DNA of 64,000 nt from Pseudomonas oryzicola (GTDB taxonomy: Bacteria > Pseudomonadota > Gammaproteobacteria > Pseudomonadales > Pseudomonadaceae): positions 521,001 through 585,000 of the forward strand of contig NZ_JABWRZ020000001.1 of the NCBI RefSeq assembly GCF_014269185.2, in the 5' to 3' direction. Each line of letters opens with the position of its first letter. The stretch's first letter is position 1. Of this stretch, positions 60,899-64,000 are shown piece by piece. Made by a program: the position numbers and the translations under genes. The notes under the pieces are model-generated. The model was given only the letters and a program-made list of their open reading frames with translations, was not told where the DNA came from and searched no databases.

Positions 60899-62578
60899 GT
60901 GACTGACAACAAGCTGAACAAATTCCGTGACGTCGAGATCCGCGCCCCGCGTGGCAACAAGCTGACCGCCAAGAGCTGGCTGACTGAAGCGCCGCTGCGC
61001 ATGCTGATGAACAACCTCGACCCGCAGGTTGCCGAAAACCCGAAAGAACTGGTGGTGTATGGCGGCATCGGCCGCGCCGCACGCAACTGGGCTTGCTACG
61101 ACAAGATCGTCGAGAGCCTGACCCAGCTGAACGACGATGAAACCTTGCTGGTGCAGTCGGGCAAACCGGTCGGTGTGTTCAAGACCCACGCCGATGCCCC
61201 GCGCGTGCTGATTGCCAACTCCAACCTGGTACCGCACTGGGCCAACTGGGAGCACTTCAACGAACTGGATGCCAAGGGCCTGGCCATGTACGGCCAGATG
61301 ACCGCCGGCAGCTGGATCTACATCGGCAGCCAGGGCATCGTCCAGGGCACCTACGAAACCTTCGTCGAGGCTGGCCGTCAGCACTACGGGGGCAGCCTCA
61401 AAGGCAAATGGGTGCTGACCGCGGGCTTGGGCGGCATGGGCGGCGCCCAGCCACTGGCAGCGACCCTGGCCGGCGCCTGCTCGCTGAACATCGAATGCCA
61501 GCAGAGCCGTATCGATTTCCGTCTGCAGACCCGCTACGTGGACGAGCAGGCCCACGACCTTGACGACGCCTTGGCACGCATCGCCAAGTACACTGCCGAA
61601 GGCAAGGCCATTTCCATCGCCCTGCACGGCAACGCCGCCGAGATCCTGCCCGAACTGGTCAAGCGCGGCGTGCGTCCGGACATGGTCACCGACCAGACCA
61701 GCGCCCACGACCCGCTCAACGGCTACCTGCCGGCGGGTTGGACCTGGGAGCAGTATCGCGACCGTGCGCAGACCGAGCCGGCCGCTGTGGTCAAGGCCGC
61801 CAAGCAGTCCATGGCCGTGCACGTGCAGGCCATGCTCGACTTCCAGAAGCAGGGCGTGCCGACCTTCGACTACGGCAACAACATCCGCCAGATGGCCAAG
61901 GAAGAAGGTGTCGCCAATGCCTTCGACTTCCCAGGGTTCGTGCCGGCGTACATCCGCCCGCTGTTCTGCCGCGGTATCGGCCCGTTCCGCTGGGCCGCGC
62001 TGTCCGGCGATGCCGAGGACATCTACAAGACCGACGCCAAGGTGAAGGAGCTGATCCCGGACGACGCCCACCTGCACCGCTGGCTGGACATGGCCCGCGA
62101 GCGCATCAGCTTCCAGGGCCTGCCGGCCCGTATCTGCTGGGTTGGCCTGGGGCTGCGGGCCAAGCTGGGCCTGGCGTTCAACGAGATGGTGCGCAGTGGC
62201 GAGCTGTCGGCACCGATCGTGATCGGCCGCGACCACCTCGACTCGGGGTCGGTTGCCAGCCCCAACCGCGAGACCGAGGCCATGCAGGACGGTTCGGATG
62301 CCGTCTCCGACTGGCCGCTGCTCAACGCGCTGCTGAACACTGCCAGCGGCGCCACCTGGGTTTCGCTGCACCATGGCGGTGGCGTGGGCATGGGCTTCTC
62401 CCAGCACTCCGGCATGGTCATTGTGTGTGACGGCACCGACGCGGCGGCCGAGCGTATCGCCCGCGTGCTCACCAACGACCCGGCTACCGGGGTGATGCGT
62501 CACGCCGACGCGGGTTACCAGATCGCGATCGATTGCGCCAAAGAGCAGGGTCTCAACCTGCCGATGATCACTGGCTGA
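60899..62578 (+). CDS. hutU: Urocanate hydratase (urocanase) HutU
   Basis: 559 residues from a GTG at 60899, with GAGGAG 8 bases upstream. Uses NAD as an electrophile to hydrate urocanate to imidazolone propionate. Seen: [14 protein letters not shown] (~41-54), [17 protein letters not shown] (NAD site), [13 protein letters not shown] and the active-site Cys in [15 protein letters not shown] (~354-370), then the [20 protein letters not shown] signature (~441-460). It probably starts the hutU-X-W transcript. hutI and hutH lie outside the window. Confidence 0.97.
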   Translation: MTDNKLNKFRDVEIRAPRGNKLTAKSWLTEAPLRMLMNNLDPQVAENPKELVVYGGIGRAARNWACYDKIVESLTQLNDDETLLVQSGKPVGVFKTHADAPRVLIANSNLVPHWANWEHFNELDAKGLAMYGQMTAGSWIYIGSQGIVQGTYETFVEAGRQHYGGSLKGKWVLTAGLGGMGGAQPLAATLAGACSLNIECQQSRIDFRLQTRYVDEQAHDLDDALARIAKYTAEGKAISIALHGNAAEILPELVKRGVRPDMVTDQTSAHDPLNGYLPAGWTWEQYRDRAQTEPAAVVKAAKQSMAVHVQAMLDFQKQGVPTFDYGNNIRQMAKEEGVANAFDFPGFVPAYIRPLFCRGIGPFRWAALSGDAEDIYKTDAKVKELIPDDAHLHRWLDMARERISFQGLPARICWVGLGLRAKLGLAFNEMVRSGELSAPIVIGRDHLDSGSVASPNRETEAMQDGSDAVSDWPLLNALLNTASGATWVSLHHGGGVGMGFSQHSGMVIVCDGTDAAAERIARVLTNDPATGVMRHADAGYQIAIDCAKEQGLNLPMITG

Positions 62579-62588
62579 TAGTCCACAG

Positions 62589-62619
62589 GGTGCTGCGGGT
62601 TGAGCCACGCAGCACCTTT
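62589..62619 (+). terminator. Hairpin between hutU and the transporter
   Basis: GGTGCTGCG-GGTTGAGCCA-CGCAGCACC then TTTA: a 9-base stem with a 10-base loop and a very short T-run. It could give partial termination or an RNA-processing boundary, reducing the transporter relative to hutU. Confidence 0.5.
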
Positions 62620-62684
62620 ATGGATCCAGCTTTTTTCTTGCAAGGACTGCCGAATTCCACTTTCAAGTTTGGGAGCGTCACGCA

Positions 62685-63653
62685 ATGAAAACCAACAAGA
62701 CCTTGCTTGCCTCGCTGTTCGCCGTCGGCCTGCTTGGCGTTGCCGGCGGCAGTCAGGCCGCTGGCTGGTGCGAGTCTGGCAAGCCGGTGAAGTTCGCCGG
62801 ATTGAACTGGGAAAGCGGCATGCTGCTGACCGACGTGATGCAATTCGTGCTGAAGAATGGCTACGGCTGTTCGACCGACAGCCTGCCCGGCAACTCCATC
62901 ACCATGGAAAACGCGCTGGGCACCAATGACATTCAGGTATTCGCCGAAGAATGGGTTGGCCGCAGCGAGGTCTGGAACAAGGCCGAAGCCGCCGGCAAGG
63001 TCGTCGGTGTCGGCGCTCCGGTAGTGGGAGCGGAGGAGGGCTGGTACGTGCCCCGCTACGTGATCGAGGGCGACGCCAAGCGCAACCTCGAAGCCAAGGC
63101 GCCAGACCTCAAGCGCGTGGCCGACCTGGCCAAGTATTCCAGCGTGTTCAAGGACCAGGAAGAGCCCAGCAAAGGCCGCTTCTACAACTGCCCGGCCGGT
63201 TGGACCTGCGAGCTGGACAACACCAGGATGTTGAAGGACTACGGCCTGGAAAGCAGCTACACCAACTTCCGCCCCGGCACCGGCCCTGCGCTGGATGCCG
63301 CCGTGCTGTCTAGCTACAAGCGCGGCGAGCCGATCCTGTTCTACTACTGGACACCCACCCCGTTGATGGGCCAGGTCGACCTGGTCAAGCTGCAGGAAAA
63401 AGACGGCGTGGACAAGACCGTGTCGATCAAGGTCGGCCTGTCCAAAACCTTCCACGACGAGGCGCCGGAGCTGGTCGAGGTGCTGCAGAAAGTCAACTTG
63501 CCCATCGATCTGCTGAACCAGAACCTGGCCCGCATGACCAAGGATCGGATCGAGTCGCCCGCGCTGGCCAAGGCGTTCCTCAAGGAACATCCTGAAGTCT
63601 GGCAGGCCTGGGTCAGCGAAGAGGCTGCCAAGAAGATCAACGCGGCGCTCTGA
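62685..63653 (+). CDS. hutX: ABC transporter substrate-binding protein, HutX/ProX-like
   Basis: 322 residues. Signal peptide (~1-25, MKTNKTLLASLFAVGLLGVA...SQAAG). The glycine-betaine/proline-type OpuAC binding fold has KFAGLNWESGMLLTDVMQF (~35-53), DIQVFAEEWVGRS, GWYVPRYVIEGDA and FYYWTPTPLMGQV. In P. fluorescens the hut locus carries hutXWV, an ABC importer for urocanate/histidine, in the same order after hutU. Substrate by analogy only; a betaine or proline ligand is possible. The permease follows after 26 bases. Confidence 0.85.
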   Translation: MKTNKTLLASLFAVGLLGVAGGSQAAGWCESGKPVKFAGLNWESGMLLTDVMQFVLKNGYGCSTDSLPGNSITMENALGTNDIQVFAEEWVGRSEVWNKAEAAGKVVGVGAPVVGAEEGWYVPRYVIEGDAKRNLEAKAPDLKRVADLAKYSSVFKDQEEPSKGRFYNCPAGWTCELDNTRMLKDYGLESSYTNFRPGTGPALDAAVLSSYKRGEPILFYYWTPTPLMGQVDLVKLQEKDGVDKTVSIKVGLSKTFHDEAPELVEVLQKVNLPIDLLNQNLARMTKDRIESPALAKAFLKEHPEVWQAWVSEEAAKKINAAL

Positions 63654-63679
63654 GCGTCCTCAGCTGATGAGTGGAACCT

Positions 63680-64000
63680 ATGTTTCCTGACAACCTGACA
63701 TTCTCCATCGCCGACTGGGTCAACGGCTGGGTCGACACCCTGGTGACCAACTATGGGGATGTGTTCCGGCACATCTCCGATACCTTGCTGTGGGCGATCG
63801 TCAGCCTCGAAGGCATGTTGCGTGCAACACCCTGGTGGCTGATGCTCGGCGTGGTGGCAGTCATCGCCTGGCACGCCACCCGGCGTGTCCTGCCGACCCT
63901 GGTGATCACCGGCCTGCTGTTCCTGGTGGGCGCCGTAGGCCTGTGGGACAAACTGATGCAGACGCTGGCGCTGATGCTGGTGGCCACGCTGATCTCGGTA
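63680..64000 (+). CDS. hutW: ABC transporter permease, HutW/ProW-like (cut by window end)
   Basis: First 107 residues from the ATG at 63680 (MFPDNLTFSIADWVNGWVD); the frame is open to the window edge. A periplasmic-side N-terminal region is followed by membrane helices (~33-50, ~53-66, ~72-92 and a further start at ~95), as in ProW/OpuAB-type permeases. The EAA loop lies beyond the window. It is co-directional with the binding protein gene. Naming by position and by the betaine/proline-permease look. Confidence 0.8.
   Translation, partial: MFPDNLTFSIADWVNGWVDTLVTNYGDVFRHISDTLLWAIVSLEGMLRATPWWLMLGVVAVIAWHATRRVLPTLVITGLLFLVGAVGLWDKLMQTLALMLVATLISV

Overview
The window looks like about 64 kb of chromosome from a Pseudomonas of the P. 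putida group. Reasons: high GC throughout; the gene order aroK-aroB-damX-like-gltBD-hemE, ctpA-envC-gpmI, grxC-secB and glnA/ntrBC-thiI-typA; a five-step histidine pathway that uses HutF; and extragenic palindromes with the core CGCGGGTAAACCCGCTCCCACA, which are characteristic of P. putida. Almost all of it is core chromosome. I see no tRNA, rRNA, CRISPR array, insertion sequence, prophage or integrase.

Layout. 1-9440: end of aroK, aroB, a DamX-like SPOR protein, then glutamate synthase gltB and gltD. 9631-16339: hemE, a YgiW-type OB-fold protein, a divergent MFS/LysR pair, an orphan ParA-type ATPase that meets trxC tail to tail with overlapping stops, and the AMPylase SelO. 16520-21604: an MscK-type mechanosensitive channel and an NhaP2/CvrA-type cation/proton antiporter. 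21802-28221: choline-to-glycine-betaine genes betA, betB and betI (minus), with transporter betT divergent. 28342-32988: one 1548-residue protein of the Pseudomonas dermonecrotic-toxin-like (DUF6543-type) family, with no partner gene and a Shine-Dalgarno that can fold into a hairpin. This is the main accessory-looking locus. 32972-38143: envelope block yibQ, ctpA, envC and gpmI (minus). 38350-40602: rhodanese-like protein without its catalytic Cys, grxC, secB, trmL and a small membrane-anchored protein.

40981-46253 is the nitrogen-control block: ntrC, ntrB, a lipoprotein that fuses a cupin to an AroQ-gamma chorismate mutase, and glnA, all on the minus strand. glnA has a near-consensus sigma-54 promoter with two NtrC-type sites upstream. 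ntrBC has a weaker but similarly arranged set of its own. 46743-56642: thiI, typA, a secreted PqaA-like protein, a YkgJ-type Cys-cluster protein, glgP, fbp and a DUF924 protein. 56869-57692: a DUF3862 lipoprotein translationally coupled to a Blc lipocalin.

57727-64000 is the hut locus: hutF (minus), then hutC, hutD, hutU and the start of an ABC transporter (hutX, hutW truncated by the window end). HutC-like TGTA/TACA palindromes lie between hutF and hutC and just downstream of a sigma-54 promoter before hutU. Nitrogen assimilation (GltBD, GlnA, NtrBC), histidine use and glycine betaine metabolism therefore lie in the same neighbourhood. Their regulators (NtrC, HutC, BetI) and candidate operators can be read directly from the sequence.
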